Assembly: GCA_013336525.1 (NCBI GenBank)
Contig: JAAXTM010000001.1
Location: 496,001 to 560,000 of the forward strand
Reading direction: 5' to 3'
From: Geobacteraceae bacterium
GTDB taxonomy: Bacteria > Desulfobacterota > Desulfuromonadia > Geobacterales > Pseudopelobacteraceae
DNA length: 64,000 nucleotides
In this document: piece by piece, positions 1 to 7,220 of the stretch
How positions within the stretch are numbered: the first letter of the stretch is position 1
How the letters are laid out: every line of letters begins with the position of its first letter
Made by a program: the position numbers and the translations under genes
Notes under the pieces: model-generated
What the model was told of the DNA's origin: nothing
Seen by the model: the letters and a program-made list of their open reading frames with translations, nothing else
Database searches by the model: none

Positions 1-196
1 CCGCATCGACCCGCACCAGCTCTCTGGCGTGAGAGACCACCGGAATATGAGAAAAACGGGCGGGAATTTTTTCGGCAAGGCTTTCCGGGCGTCGCACGAT
101 GCCGGCCAGGGACAGCTGATCATCTTCAACGATTGCAGCTGCGCAGGCCTTTCCCAACATACCGAAGCCGATAACAGCCAGTTGTAACTGCTTCAT
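1..196 (-). CDS. NAD(P)-binding oxidoreductase, N-terminal fragment (diaminopimelate dehydrogenase-like)
   Basis: The gene starts at 196 on the minus strand and runs off the left edge, so only about 65 codons are visible. They read MKQLQLAVIGFGMLGKA and onward, a beta-strand followed by a GxGxxG dinucleotide-binding loop (GFGMLG), then a second strand ending in GIVRR, where the two arginines would suit NADP. This N-terminus resembles meso-diaminopimelate dehydrogenase and related Gfo/Idh or saccharopine-type reductases. The start is supported by AAGGGG six bases upstream. The catalytic part is outside the window, so the substrate cannot be named; the diaminopimelate reading is an inference from the N-terminus only. 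Confidence 0.7.
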   Translation of the reverse strand, partial: MKQLQLAVIGFGMLGKACAAAIVEDDQLSLAGIVRRPESLAEKIPARFSHIPVVSHARELVRVDA

Positions 197-392
197 GGTC
201 GCCCCTTATCGTGATGGTGGAATTACCTGCTCCTTTAACCAGCTCCTTTTCTTGCTGCCTAACAGAGTATAGCTGATAATTCCGATTTATAAAGGAGGGT
301 AGAATTATTGAATAACCGAGCTATAATTCTGACATATACAGGAAATGACGGTTTTCAGGGGCTTGACTACGGAATGGCGGGAGGTGGTCTAA

Positions 393-575
393 ATGGCAGA
401 TAAATGTGATAAAAAACAGGGGGAGATGACATCCTTATTCTGTCCTGTCTGTGAAGAAGAGCGGACCTTTGTATGGGCAGTGTGGAGCGGAGTTGAATTT
501 TTCGGCTACCCGCCGGAACAGGAATGCGGCTGGAAATGCAGTGCCTGCGACAGCATGTTCCGCCAGCCACCCTAG
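393..575 (+). CDS. Small zinc-ribbon protein (60 aa), function unknown
   Basis: This is a 60-residue soluble protein with two CxxC pairs, CPVC at residues 17-20 and CSAC at 50-53, spaced as in a zinc ribbon. An extra Cys (46) precedes the second pair. The start is supported by GGGAGGTGG ending about six bases before the ATG. There are no membrane segments. It stands alone between the divergent dehydrogenase fragment and the minus-strand exported protein. I do not recognise a named family. Small zinc ribbons of this kind are common in Desulfuromonadales and may bind nucleic acid or protein; that role is a guess. Confidence 0.6.
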   Translation: MADKCDKKQGEMTSLFCPVCEEERTFVWAVWSGVEFFGYPPEQECGWKCSACDSMFRQPP

Positions 576-644
576 GGATTTAACTGAGTAGGATCACCGC
601 CCGGCCATTGGCGCTGTTCATAATTTTCGGGGCGAATCTGGATA

Positions 645-1090
645 CTATTCCATCGGAACAGGCAATTTACCGGTAAAAAAAACTTTCCGGTACTCTTCAT
701 TGAGAAGTCCGAGTACGCAGTGGTGTTCACGCCCCTCTACAATTCCCTTGACCGCAGAAAGGAGCATGGAATCCGTGCGCGGCATGAGCTGGCTAAATCG
801 CCGGATATTGGCCTGCTCAAATTCCTCATGGATAGTTGGAAAATAAATGTGAGCAGCGCCGGCAGCTCCCCACCCGCCTATTTTTTCCACAATGATGAGG
901 ATTTTTGTGCTTCTGCAACAAGTTGATTATCTGTTGCAGCAGCGACAGGCTCTGATAATGTTGAAGTAGGTTCTCGAGTTGTAACTGACAGTTCCGCCTC
1001 TGCTGTATCTTCTGCCGCAACGGCATAGCCGGGTAGTAATACTGACATAAACAACAGAGAAATAATGGCGATGTGTATTATCCATCTCAT
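645..1090 (-). pseudogene. Exported protein, apparently frameshifted at a poly-A run
   Basis: The upstream frame (878-1090) encodes a 70-residue product with a clear signal peptide: MRWIIHIAIISLLF, a hydrophobic stretch, then an AVAA cleavage region and an Ala/Glu/Thr-rich segment, ending in LWKK and a stop. Across an A6 run at about 881-886 a second frame (645-890) stays open for about 80 codons, with codon use like its neighbours and no ribosome binding site of its own. One extra A would join the two as one secreted protein of about 147 residues. The second half has no family I recognise. The alternatives are a genuine 70-residue exported peptide, a decayed gene, slippage at the A run, or a sequencing error. 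The next gene upstream (BON protein) shows the same pattern. Confidence 0.45.
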
Positions 1091-1165
1091 AGGCGAAGCT
1101 CCTTTTCCCGTTGCAATATGCAGATTCTACAAAGTCTCTTCATTCATCAATCTGGCGTTATCCCT

Positions 1166-1887
1166 CTATTCCTCTGTTTGTAACTGATTCACAACCCGGT
1201 CGACCCGAAAAACGTACCATGCATCCGCCTCTGCCATCTGCTTTTGCATCCTGTTCTTCACTAGTCCCTCCAGGGTAACGATGTAACTTTTGCAGCAGAC
1301 CCTGATCTGGGCAGCGTCAATAAACGGATTTTTCTCCAGGACGAGTCGGACGGCATCCACCACCTCGTCGTCGCTGTCTTCCTGATAAGGAGATACCTCC
1401 AATCCATTGATCACATCCCGACTCCCGGGCACCCACCAGGCAAGCACCCCGGCGAGCCGTTTGGCAGAAAGACCGGTAACTGCACCGTTCAGGGTCACGA
1501 CCCCCTCATGTACATCCACATCGATGCTGCCGATTGCCTCATCAGTTTCACGCACCACTTCCGGCTTTCCCTTGACAATAGCCCACAGGGCACAAGTAGA
1601 AAGCAGGTTCTCGGCAAGCAGGGCAGCACAGACGTGGTCGCGGATCTCTCCATCCTCCATCCGTGTCGCCGGGACAAGGCGGATCCGGTCAACGATCCCT
1701 GCGACACCCGGAACAGCTGCCGACACCTCCAGAGCCCTTTTTTTGCCATGATGTGCTCGACCTCTCCAGACATGATAAGGGTTCCATCAGTTAACTCGAG
1801 GTTCAACGGAAACATGTGGAGATTGACACTCTTTTCACGTTCGAGCACAGCGGCAACCTCGTTTACTATCCGTTCTTCAATTCTCAT
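1166..1887 (-). pseudogene. Triple-BON-domain protein, interrupted by a one-base shift at an A7 run
   Basis: BON domains are about 60-residue putative phospholipid-binding modules found in periplasmic and stress proteins such as OsmY. Translation starts at 1887 (MRIEERIVNEVAAVL; AGGGAGGT lies five bases upstream) and covers a first BON domain up to MAKK, reached at about 1740. The first frame then leaves the family, and the second frame resumes with ALEVSAAVPG and continues to 1166 with two more BON units (VDVHEGVVTLNGAV; RVCCKSYIVTLEGLV). The junction is a run of seven A, so a single missing A explains the break. Repaired length is about 240 residues. There is no signal peptide, which is unusual for OsmY-like BON proteins. 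It may be a real frameshift, a slippage site, or a sequence error. Confidence 0.7.
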
Positions 1888-2371
1888 GTCGACCTCCCTG
1901 TCAGACAAAGTTCAAGCAACGGGTCTGTATCTAATCAAGCGTGGCTGCAACATAGATGTGTACTGTCGCCACGCTTGAGAAGGAAGCGGATGACCTGTCC
2001 CTTTTTATGTGTAGCGACAGCATTCTCGTAATCTTCACGTTTTTCAGCTGTTCCACGGCACTTACCATATCCTCAATCAGCACACCCCTTAACTCCGGGA
2101 TACAAAGTCCACCCGGCCAAATTATCAGTCAGCACCGATAGTCGTTACCGTTTTTTGATGATCCTGGTTGTAATTATGCCATGGGTATTAGCTTCGTCAA
2201 GCAGTGTAAAATTTGTTAATGTTTGTCACGAATATAGTTACGGATGAAATTCTACGGAGTGATTAAATGGCATTGTAAAAGTATTGTAAAACAGCATTTT
2301 ATATCTCTTTTTTTAGGCATGTTTCTCTATAATAACAGAAACAAAGAGCTGTACACTTAAAGGAGAACATC
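1888..2371. other. Intergenic leader region without a convincing gene
   Basis: This 484-base gap separates the divergent BON gene and the radical SAM gene. It holds an 11-base perfect inverted repeat (TCAAGCGTGGC at 1935-1945 and GCCACGCTTGA at 1968-1978), a promoter-like minus-strand element at 2171-2203, and two direct copies of ATTGTAAAA exactly 11 bases apart (2272-2280 and 2283-2291). A TATAAT-like hexamer lies near 2330 upstream of the plus-strand gene. Short open frames here lack ribosome binding sites and I do not call them genes. Confidence 0.6.
2171..2203 (-). promoter_or_regulatory. Promoter-like 33-base element, copy 1 (toward the BON gene)
   Basis: Read on the minus strand it contains TTGACG, a 16-base spacer and CATAAT, a reasonable sigma-70 type -35/-10 pair. 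The same 33 bases recur at 4935-4967 with 29 matches, also on the minus strand and also upstream of a minus-strand gene (pcm). Conservation extends outside the hexamers, so it may carry a regulator site as well. From this copy the leader to the BON start would be about 280 bases. Confidence 0.45.
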
Positions 2372-4117
2372 ATGTCGCAGTCCCCCCTCGCAAGTCACCC
2401 CCTCCATCCTCTGGCAACCAGAGCCCGTGTCCTGCTAACAAGCGTCTTCGGTCCTTATGCGCAAGACGATCAGTACGGAAGTCGTAAAGCAAATCCGATG
2501 GAGCTGTACCAGAATCAGGTAACCCGTCTTCAAGGAGTGTTCTCCCTCCGCATGTTTCACCGCTCGTTCGGGCTGATGATGATTCAGGCCAATCTCGATG
2601 CCCCTTGCACCCTACTTGATTTTCCGACTCTGGAAATCTTCACTGAACAGATCAGTCAGCAGAGCTACGATGTTATCGGCATCAGCGGCATTATTGCCAA
2701 TGTCGGCAAAGTGGCCAGGATGTGTGAGCTGATCCGTCAATATCAGCCGGGAGCAACCATTGTCATCGGCGGGCATATCGCAAATAAGGAGGGGCTTGAT
2801 CAGCTGGTTGACGCAGACCTTATTGTTCGAGGTGAAGGTATTCGCTGGTTTCAGCGTTACCTCGGACAGGACGACCAGACTCCGATCAAGCACCCCGCAG
2901 CCTTTTCAGGCTTCGGCTCAAAAACCATGGGACTTGATCTTGGCGACAGCCCTGACCGGACGGCCGCGATCCTGATCCCCTCCGTCGGCTGTCCAATGGG
3001 GTGTAATTTTTGCTCCACATCCGCCCAGTTCGGCGGGAAAGGCAAATTCATCAATTTCTTTGAGACGGGAGATGAACTCTATGATGTCATGTGCGACATC
3101 GAGCGGAAGCTGAAAGTGCGCTCCTTCTTTGTCCTCGACGAGAACTTCCTCATGCACCGGAAGCGGGCGCTACGTTTGCTGGAACTGATGGAGGCCAATG
3201 GCAAAAACTGGTCACTTTCAGTATTCAGCTCGGCACGGGTTCTGAAATCTTATACTATGGATCAGCTGTTGGGACTTGGTGTCGGCTTTGTCTGGATGGG
3301 GCTTGAAGGAGAGGAAAGCGCCTACGATAAACTTAAAGGGGTCGATACTCTTGGCCTGGTTCAGCATCTACAGGCAAACGGCATCCGTGTTCTCGGTTCA
3401 TCCATTCTCGGTCTTGAAGACCACCGTCCGGAAGAGTTGGGGGCGATCATCGATTATGCTGTCCGCCATGATACGGTTTTTCATCAGTTCATGCTCTATA
3501 CACCGATTCCCGGCACCCCGCTCTATGAAAAGCACAAGCGGGAGGGAAACCTGCTCCCCGAATCCCAGTTCCCTTTTGCCGATGCCCATGGGCAGTACCG
3601 CTTCAACTATCGCCATCCGCATTTTGAAAACGGGGAAGAGGAGAGTTACCTGCTGGAGGCCTTCCGCCGTGACTTCGAGGCCAATGGCCCCAGCTTAATG
3701 CGTCTTTTCCGGGTACTTCTCAACGGCTGGCAGATGCATAAATCACATTCCAAAGGTGTCCGTGAGCGTCTCGCATGGGAAGCCTCGCCGCTTCGTTCCA
3801 CCTACGCCGGAGCAGTCTGGGCGATGAAAAAATATTATCGACATGACCTGCAGCTCCGAAAAAAAGCGGAAGGGCTTTTAACTGACATTTATATCGAATT
3901 CGGCTGGACTACTCGCCTGGTGGCCCCGTTTATCGGCCGGTATGTCTATAGTCGTTTGAAGAGAGAGGAAGTGCGGCTGGCAGCGGGGCACACCTATGAA
4001 CCGAGTTCCTTCTGCGAAAGGAATGAGGCCGCTCTGGTCCCTGAAAAGTGCCGGACCGCTGGTGATATCAAGGATTCTTTACAGCTGTCGCCAATGCGGC
4101 AGCCGGCATGGTTGTGA
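2372..4117 (+). CDS. B12-binding-domain radical SAM protein (581 aa)
   Basis: This is a radical S-adenosylmethionine enzyme of the class with an N-terminal cobalamin-binding (Rossmann-like) domain, roughly residues 55-165 (YDVIGISGI and IVIGGH are the typical strands). The radical SAM barrel follows at about 195-420 with the cluster motif CPMGCNFC (Cys 207, 211 and 214). The C-terminal 150 residues form an alpha-helical extension. The canonical DxHxxG cobalamin motif is not evident, so a bound cofactor is uncertain. Such proteins carry out methylations or ring rearrangements in lipid, hopanoid or cofactor biosynthesis, but nothing nearby identifies the substrate. The start is well supported by AAAGGAGA seven bases upstream. 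It stands alone, convergent with pcm. Confidence 0.85.
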   Translation: MSQSPLASHPLHPLATRARVLLTSVFGPYAQDDQYGSRKANPMELYQNQVTRLQGVFSLRMFHRSFGLMMIQANLDAPCTLLDFPTLEIFTEQISQQSYDVIGISGIIANVGKVARMCELIRQYQPGATIVIGGHIANKEGLDQLVDADLIVRGEGIRWFQRYLGQDDQTPIKHPAAFSGFGSKTMGLDLGDSPDRTAAILIPSVGCPMGCNFCSTSAQFGGKGKFINFFETGDELYDVMCDIERKLKVRSFFVLDENFLMHRKRALRLLELMEANGKNWSLSVFSSARVLKSYTMDQLLGLGVGFVWMGLEGEESAYDKLKGVDTLGLVQHLQANGIRVLGSSILGLEDHRPEELGAIIDYAVRHDTVFHQFMLYTPIPGTPLYEKHKREGNLLPESQFPFADAHGQYRFNYRHPHFENGEEESYLLEAFRRDFEANGPSLMRLFRVLLNGWQMHKSHSKGVRERLAWEASPLRSTYAGAVWAMKKYYRHDLQLRKKAEGLLTDIYIEFGWTTRLVAPFIGRYVYSRLKREEVRLAAGHTYEPSSFCERNEAALVPEKCRTAGDIKDSLQLSPMRQPAWL

Positions 4118-4167
4118 CAGAATGAGCGGGAGCTGGTTGACTCGAGTATTTATCATTCCGTTTCCTG

Positions 4168-4812
4168 TCACCATCCTGCCGCTCCAATAAGGGGGACAAA
4201 GCGGACTCCACACAGGTCTTCACTCCGGTAGTCATGCTCTGAAAGCCGTCGTATCCTGATTAACTCTTGCAAGTCATAGGAACTGCCGACCGGAATGACA
4301 AGACGACCTCCTATGGCAAGCTGTTCAAGGAGTGGCTGTGGTACTTTTGGCGCGCCGGCGGTCACGACTATAGCATCGTAGGGAGCGTGTTCAGGCCAGC
4401 CAAGAGTACCGTCACCTACATGAATTACAATATTTGTGTAACCAAGCCTTTCAAGGAGCAGCCGCGCCGTCGCTGCCAATCCGCTCACTCTTTCTATGGT
4501 GTAGACGTTTGTCACGATCCGGCTCAGTACGGCAGCTGCGTATCCTGATCCGGTTCCGATCTCAAGCACCTTATCAGTGGCGCGCAATTCCAACGCTTCG
4601 GTCATATATGCCACTATGTATGGTTGTGAAATGGTTTGTCCCTCTGCAATCGGAAGCGGGTGGTCTCCATAGGCCCTATCCAAAAACTGTCCGCTGACAA
4701 ATTCTTCTCGAGGGACCTCACACATGGCTTTCAGTACCGTTTTATCTATGATGCCGCGGGCTTCCAAATGTTCCCGAATCATGATGTCACGCTGGCGATC
4801 AATTGATTTCAT
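4168..4812 (-). CDS. pcm: Protein-L-isoaspartate O-methyltransferase
   Basis: Pcm methylates L-isoaspartyl residues in aged proteins with S-adenosylmethionine, starting their repair in the cytoplasm. The 214-residue length is normal. Visible hallmarks are the AdoMet-binding strand VLEIGTGSGYAAAVLSRI (residues about 81-98), the family signature before it (AEGQTISQPYIVAYM, around 56-70) and GDGTLGWPEHAPYDAI (about 132-147). A GGAGGAG sequence eight bases upstream supports the start. The gene faces the radical SAM gene tail to tail and is divergent from the FAD dehydrogenase. The promoter-like element at 4935-4967 points toward it. Confidence 0.95.
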   Translation of the reverse strand: MKSIDRQRDIMIREHLEARGIIDKTVLKAMCEVPREEFVSGQFLDRAYGDHPLPIAEGQTISQPYIVAYMTEALELRATDKVLEIGTGSGYAAAVLSRIVTNVYTIERVSGLAATARLLLERLGYTNIVIHVGDGTLGWPEHAPYDAIVVTAGAPKVPQPLLEQLAIGGRLVIPVGSSYDLQELIRIRRLSEHDYRSEDLCGVRFVPLIGAAGW

Positions 4813-4934
4813 AATTACAACTCCTCCGCACTGTCGCGGATGATTGCCCTACACTCCGTATGCCATCCGCTTACTATGGCATTCCCATTCGAAACCCTTT
4901 TTATCTCTCTGTTATCTAACATTGGTCTTGATCC

Positions 4935-4967
4935 TAATTATGCCACCCGTATTCGCTTCGTCAAGCA
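4935..4967 (-). promoter_or_regulatory. Promoter-like 33-base element, copy 2 (toward pcm)
   Basis: The minus strand carries TTGACG, 16 bases, then CATAAT. It differs from the copy at 2171-2203 at only four positions, all inside the spacer. A transcript starting just after the -10 would give pcm a leader of about 120 bases. It could instead be an operator shared with the plus-strand FAD dehydrogenase that starts 120 bases away. Confidence 0.5.
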
Positions 4968-5087
4968 TGGCTTAACAATCGACTTGTACAACTTGACTAC
5001 CTCCAGCATTGCAGTAACCTGATAGAGTGAACTGACTAACAAAAAAGCAGCCCAGCAATAAAGTTCCGCTCTCTGAAGGAGCCTTTC

Positions 5088-6374
5088 GTGCCAAATCCTG
5101 ACTACGATGTCATAATTGTAGGGACCGGACCGACAGGTCTTGGAGCCGCATTTCACCTTGTTGAACACTCCCCTCCCCTATCCATTCTTATGGTCGACAG
5201 GGAGAAAATTTGTTCTGGAGGCCTGCTGAACGATTGCAAACAGAACTATACTTTCCCGATTGGCTTTGACATCGAAAACTGGAGCAAAGAGGAAGCCGAG
5301 CGCTTGCTGCCGTTGGTGGAAATGCGGCTACAGCCGGTTATTAAAGAAAAACAGAATATTGACGTTTACAGAAAACGGGCAGAACGGCTTGATACGTCTC
5401 TTCTTGATGTTCGCCAGTCCCATGTCGGAACCGATCGCAGCCTGGCACTCATACAGCGCCTTCGCGACGAACTCTCGCGACGGGGAGTACAGTTTTTGCT
5501 GGAGCGGGAAGTAACTGACGTGTTTGATAACGCATCGGGTACCGGTATTGCTTTATCTGACAGCGAAACAATTCGTGGGCGAACGGTTATTGTCGCGCCT
5601 GGACGGAAAGGTTTCAGCTTTCTCCAGCAAGTGATGGAGCGGATGGGCATTTCCTATATCGACAATGTGGTGGATGTTGGTATCCGCATAGAAACAAAGC
5701 GTGAGAACTACCCGATTGTAAATGACTACTATGACCCCAAGTTTCACTTTCCCAACAGTGTGCGCACCTTCTGCACCAACTCCGGGCATGCCCGGGTTGT
5801 GCTGGAGCGTTATCAGGGATTCACCCTGGTCAACGGCCATGCCCTTTCAGAACATCAGTCCGGTAATAATCTCGTAAACTTTGCCCTGCTCAAGACCATC
5901 GGCCTGAAAAATCCGGTACGGAGCGGCCAGCAGATGGCAGTTTTTCTGGCCAGACTAGCCAATGAGATCGGCGGTGGCATGCCGCTAATGCAACGTGTAG
6001 GAGACTTCCGTATGGGTAAACGCTCTAGTGTAGAGACCTTTAATGAAGACCTATACGACTTCCCCCCAAGCTGTCAGGTCACGCCCGGTGACCTGGGGCT
6101 GGCAGTCCCGGCAAAGATCATGCGCCATCTCTGGGAGGCCTTGAAAAAACTGGACACGATAGTCCCGGGGATTCTACATCCGAGCAGCATAATGTACTAT
6201 CCGGAGATCAAAATGTACGCCAACAAGCCCACCTTTCTGGATCGCCATTTCAGAGTGAGCTCAAACGTCTACATGGCTGGTGATGGTGCAGGCACATCAC
6301 GGGGCATTACCGGTGCCTGGGCGAGCGGGATCAGGGTGTCCGAGGGGATCTGTCAGTCTTTATGTGGACGATAA
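5088..6374 (+). CDS. FAD-dependent dehydrogenase, uncharacterised (COG2509-like)
   Basis: The 428-residue protein begins with an FAD-binding Rossmann fold (DVIIVGTGPTGLGAAFHLVE, residues 7-26) followed by an acidic strand end (LMVDREK) and a GG pair. A second dinucleotide-type segment with ATG-like features (TVIVAPGRKG) lies near residue 167, and a C-terminal FAD signature (NVYMAGDGAGTSRGITGAW) lies near residue 394. This architecture matches the uncharacterised FAD-dependent dehydrogenases of COG2509; the substrate is unknown. The start is GTG at 5088 with AAGGAG six bases upstream. It is monocistronic as far as can be seen. Distant relatives include geranylgeranyl-reductase-like flavoproteins, so lipid chemistry is possible but unproven. 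Confidence 0.8.
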   Translation: MPNPDYDVIIVGTGPTGLGAAFHLVEHSPPLSILMVDREKICSGGLLNDCKQNYTFPIGFDIENWSKEEAERLLPLVEMRLQPVIKEKQNIDVYRKRAERLDTSLLDVRQSHVGTDRSLALIQRLRDELSRRGVQFLLEREVTDVFDNASGTGIALSDSETIRGRTVIVAPGRKGFSFLQQVMERMGISYIDNVVDVGIRIETKRENYPIVNDYYDPKFHFPNSVRTFCTNSGHARVVLERYQGFTLVNGHALSEHQSGNNLVNFALLKTIGLKNPVRSGQQMAVFLARLANEIGGGMPLMQRVGDFRMGKRSSVETFNEDLYDFPPSCQVTPGDLGLAVPAKIMRHLWEALKKLDTIVPGILHPSSIMYYPEIKMYANKPTFLDRHFRVSSNVYMAGDGAGTSRGITGAWASGIRVSEGICQSLCGR

Positions 6375-6500
6375 TCCGCTAAGGTGACCCGTCCTCAGAG
6401 GCTTTAGTTTCAGATCAATTCTTTTGTTGGATTATTTTATTCAGAAAATGTTACTATCCTTCAAAATGATTTTTTCTTTAGATAGGGGGGGTAAATCCAG

Positions 6501-6779
6501 ATGGGGAGCAACAGACAATATATTAGAATAAAGTGCGATTCACAGTGCATCCTGATGGATATTGATGGCAGCACCTATGAAGCAATGCTAGGGGATATTT
6601 CATTAGGCGGTGCATTGGTTAAAATGAGTTCTATTCCTGGCAAATTTCAAGTTGGTGACGTATGCGACTTGATGTTATGCACTGATCCCGACTCATGCCC
6701 GGTAAAGCATACCTGCAGGGTAATCAGGATGGACTCGGCTAACATGGGAGTCAGGTTTCTCACAAACAGAGCCCAATAG
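6501..6779 (+). CDS. PilZ-domain protein (92 aa)
   Basis: A single-domain PilZ protein, probably a cyclic di-GMP receptor. The N-terminal basic motif (RQYIRIKC, residues 5-12) fits the RxxxR-type arm and DISLGGALV (residues 30-38) is the D/NxSxxG motif that holds the second part of the nucleotide. The rest is a short beta-barrel (MGVRFL near the end is typical). A purine-rich GATAGGGGGG block precedes the ATG. PilZ-only proteins act by contacting motility, exopolysaccharide or pilus machinery; no such partner is adjacent. The arginine spacing differs slightly from the consensus, so binding should not be assumed. Confidence 0.85.
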   Translation: MGSNRQYIRIKCDSQCILMDIDGSTYEAMLGDISLGGALVKMSSIPGKFQVGDVCDLMLCTDPDSCPVKHTCRVIRMDSANMGVRFLTNRAQ

Positions 6780-6782
6780 TTT

Positions 6783-6884
6783 TCATCTTCTCTTCATCAA
6801 GGCTTTTACCCATTCCGGTACTTCTATCCGCCCTAATTCATATCTTAACAGCCCTGTTTTATAGCTGCTTCCCGGACTGTCCAT
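6783..6884 (-). pseudogene. Possible 3' remnant of a lost gene
   Basis: On the minus strand a 33-codon frame reads MDSPGSSYKTGLLRYELGRI and continues to a basic end before a TGA at 6783. It has amphipathic, protein-like composition, but an in-frame stop lies just upstream and no ribosome binding site is present. It looks like the C-terminal tail of a larger protein whose body is gone. I cannot name the family. It may equally be chance. Confidence 0.25.
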
Positions 6885-6911
6885 AATGACGGTGGAGATT
6901 TAGACATCGGT

Positions 6912-7166
6912 ATGAACACTGAAATTACAGCAAGTGCAAAATTGGCAGTGCAAATACTAATGCGTCATTATAAACATGGTGCTTATCGGGTTATTAAAGA
7001 TCCGGAAGGAGTAATAAGTCTATGGGCCGTTGAGAGTAACCCCAATGAACCATTCTCAATCTCTTTTGTGGATAAAGGGAGAGTTTATTATAAGATCGAA
7101 GATGTGCCTGACAGCATGCTGAAATCATTTACAAGACATGTCCAGCTGACCATAAAAGGGAAATAA
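6912..7166 (+). CDS. Conserved-looking small protein of unknown function (84 aa)
   Basis: An 84-residue soluble protein, MNTEITASAKLAVQILM at the start, with alternating strand-like stretches (GAYRVIKDPEGVISLWAV, PFSISFVDKGRVYYKI) that suggest a small mixed alpha/beta fold. There is no signal peptide, metal motif or membrane segment. A weak GTGGAG precedes the ATG at a longer than usual distance. It is preceded by the PilZ gene by 132 bases and is convergent with ubiB. I do not recognise a family. Confidence 0.55.
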   Translation: MNTEITASAKLAVQILMRHYKHGAYRVIKDPEGVISLWAVESNPNEPFSISFVDKGRVYYKIEDVPDSMLKSFTRHVQLTIKGK

Positions 7167-7220
7167 TGACAGTTTAAAACCACTGAAGCTGTCAAAATCA
7201 GCAACACGCTATAATAGCCC

